Source: an uncultured Flavobacteriales bacterium
GTDB taxonomy: Bacteria; Bacteroidota; Bacteroidia; Flavobacteriales_G; Salibacteraceae
NCBI GenBank assembly: GCA_905479105.1
Contig: CAJQLE010000002.1
Location: 186,001 to 250,000 of the forward strand
DNA: 64,000 bases
Reading direction: 5' to 3'
The stretch's first letter is position 1. Each line of letters begins with the position of its first letter. The notes under the pieces are model-generated. The model did no database searches. It was given only the letters and a program-made list of their open reading frames with translations, and was not told the origin of the DNA. Shown here piece by piece: positions 63,572-64,000 of this stretch. Position numbers and translations under genes: made by a program.

Positions 63572-64000
63572 ATGGGCCAGCAAATTACAGCAATTCCAAT
63601 GAAACAAACCATCAACTGCCGAGGCAAATTGATCGACTTCTCCACACCACTTGTGATGGGTGTCATCAATGTTACTCCCGATTCTTTCTTTGATGGTGGA
63701 AAATACAACAGTGAAAGTGGCATCATCGAACGCGCTAAAATGCATTTAGAAGCAGGAGCAGCCATTCTTGACGTTGGAGCAATGTCAACCCGCCCGAAAG
63801 CAGAAATGATTGCTGAATCGGAAGAATTGGAGCGATTGATTCCAGCAGTAAAACTGTTGAGAACAACTTTTCCTGAAGCAGTCATATCTGTAGACACCTT
63901 TCGATCTTCTATAGCTCAAGCAGCCATTGAAGCAGGAGCAGATATGATCAATGACATCAGCGGAGGAACAATGGACGATGCGATGTTCACCACCATTGCA
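63572..64000 (+). CDS. folP: Dihydropteroate synthase, 3' end cut by window edge
   Basis: Partial gene; 143 codons are visible and the frame is open to the edge. The TIM-barrel signatures are MGVINVTPDSFFDGG (first strand, pterin site), ILDVGAMSTRP (loop 2; Ser-Thr-Arg-Pro) and DMINDISGG. It condenses 7,8-dihydropterin pyrophosphate with p-aminobenzoate in folate synthesis. The start is ATG 63572, or the in-frame ATG 63599 which starts MKQTINCRGKLID. The 17-bp gap to the divergent DUF1599 gene leaves no room for separate promoters outside coding sequence. Confidence 0.94.
   Translation, partial: MGQQITAIPMKQTINCRGKLIDFSTPLVMGVINVTPDSFFDGGKYNSESGIIERAKMHLEAGAAILDVGAMSTRPKAEMIAESEELERLIPAVKLLRTTFPEAVISVDTFRSSIAQAAIEAGADMINDISGGTMDDAMFTTIA

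Overview
The window reads as chromosomal DNA of a member of the Bacteroidota, most likely a marine-type member of the Flavobacteriales. The reasons are three type IX secretion C-terminal sorting domains (two of type A, one of the gliding-motility/type B kind), a BT_3928-type DoxX protein, a Bacteroidota-type LptD, repeated matches to the -7 promoter consensus TAnnTTTG, and a near absence of Shine-Dalgarno sequences. The genus cannot be settled from this sequence. I see no rRNA, CRISPR array, transposase, integrase or phage gene. Most of the window is core genome.

Layout. 1-8.5 kb holds envelope genes: a minus-strand operon (amidase with SPOR domain, MlaD-type MCE protein, Fe-S oxidoreductase, partial CCG-domain protein) faces the outer-membrane LPS translocon gene lptD, followed tail to tail by a saccharopine dehydrogenase-type gene. 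8.7-14.4 kb holds a DUF423 protein, pckA, rsmE, a DUF4159 protein, a voltage-gated K+ channel with a zinc-ribbon tail, and a secreted T9SS cargo protein. 14.4-21.3 kb (minus) holds ligA, two envelope proteins, a thioesterase, hutH and hisS. 21.3-22.3 kb holds an outer-membrane barrel gene with an in-frame stop, overlapping a tiny lipoprotein gene. 22.3-30.6 kb (minus) holds ettA, an MBOAT acyltransferase, a TPR protein, then dnaA with a tyrosine phosphatase and an RsmI-like methylase, and a WYL regulator.

30.6-31.2 kb carries two tRNA-Arg genes (ACG and TCG) with a decayed third tRNA end between them, each unit with its own terminator. 31.4-45 kb (plus) holds prmA, a 1484-residue secreted protein of unknown function, plsY, a 1877-residue TPR/PD40/coiled-coil/triple-SPOR protein, clpS, nfeD-like and floA. 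45-48.2 kb (minus) holds tpiA, an orphan DppB-like permease and the DoxX protein. 48.3-54.7 kb (plus) holds a pirin, a Gre-like factor, a cation efflux transporter, a RibD/DHFR-like reductase, a T9SS beta-propeller, a protease-fold protein lacking its catalytic aspartates, and a DUF1456 protein. 54.8-64 kb holds a sortilin-like BNR protein, cbpA-cbpM, a T9SS lectin, a glycosyltransferase, a DUF1599 protein and the start of folP.

The most notable structural signals are: (1) a roughly 58-bp copy of the 3' end of the glycosyltransferase gene on the far side of the lectin gene, so that this single T9SS gene sits between direct repeats like an inserted cassette; (2) the tRNA-Arg 3'-end remnant; (3) the in-frame stop in the barrel gene, with coding sequence resuming and ending in an ATGA overlap with the next gene; (4) a retropepsin-fold protein with His at both catalytic Asp positions; (5) the giant SPOR protein and the giant secreted protein; (6) two phased palindromes in front of dnaA; (7) four TTG-AAG starts on envelope and surface-related genes.
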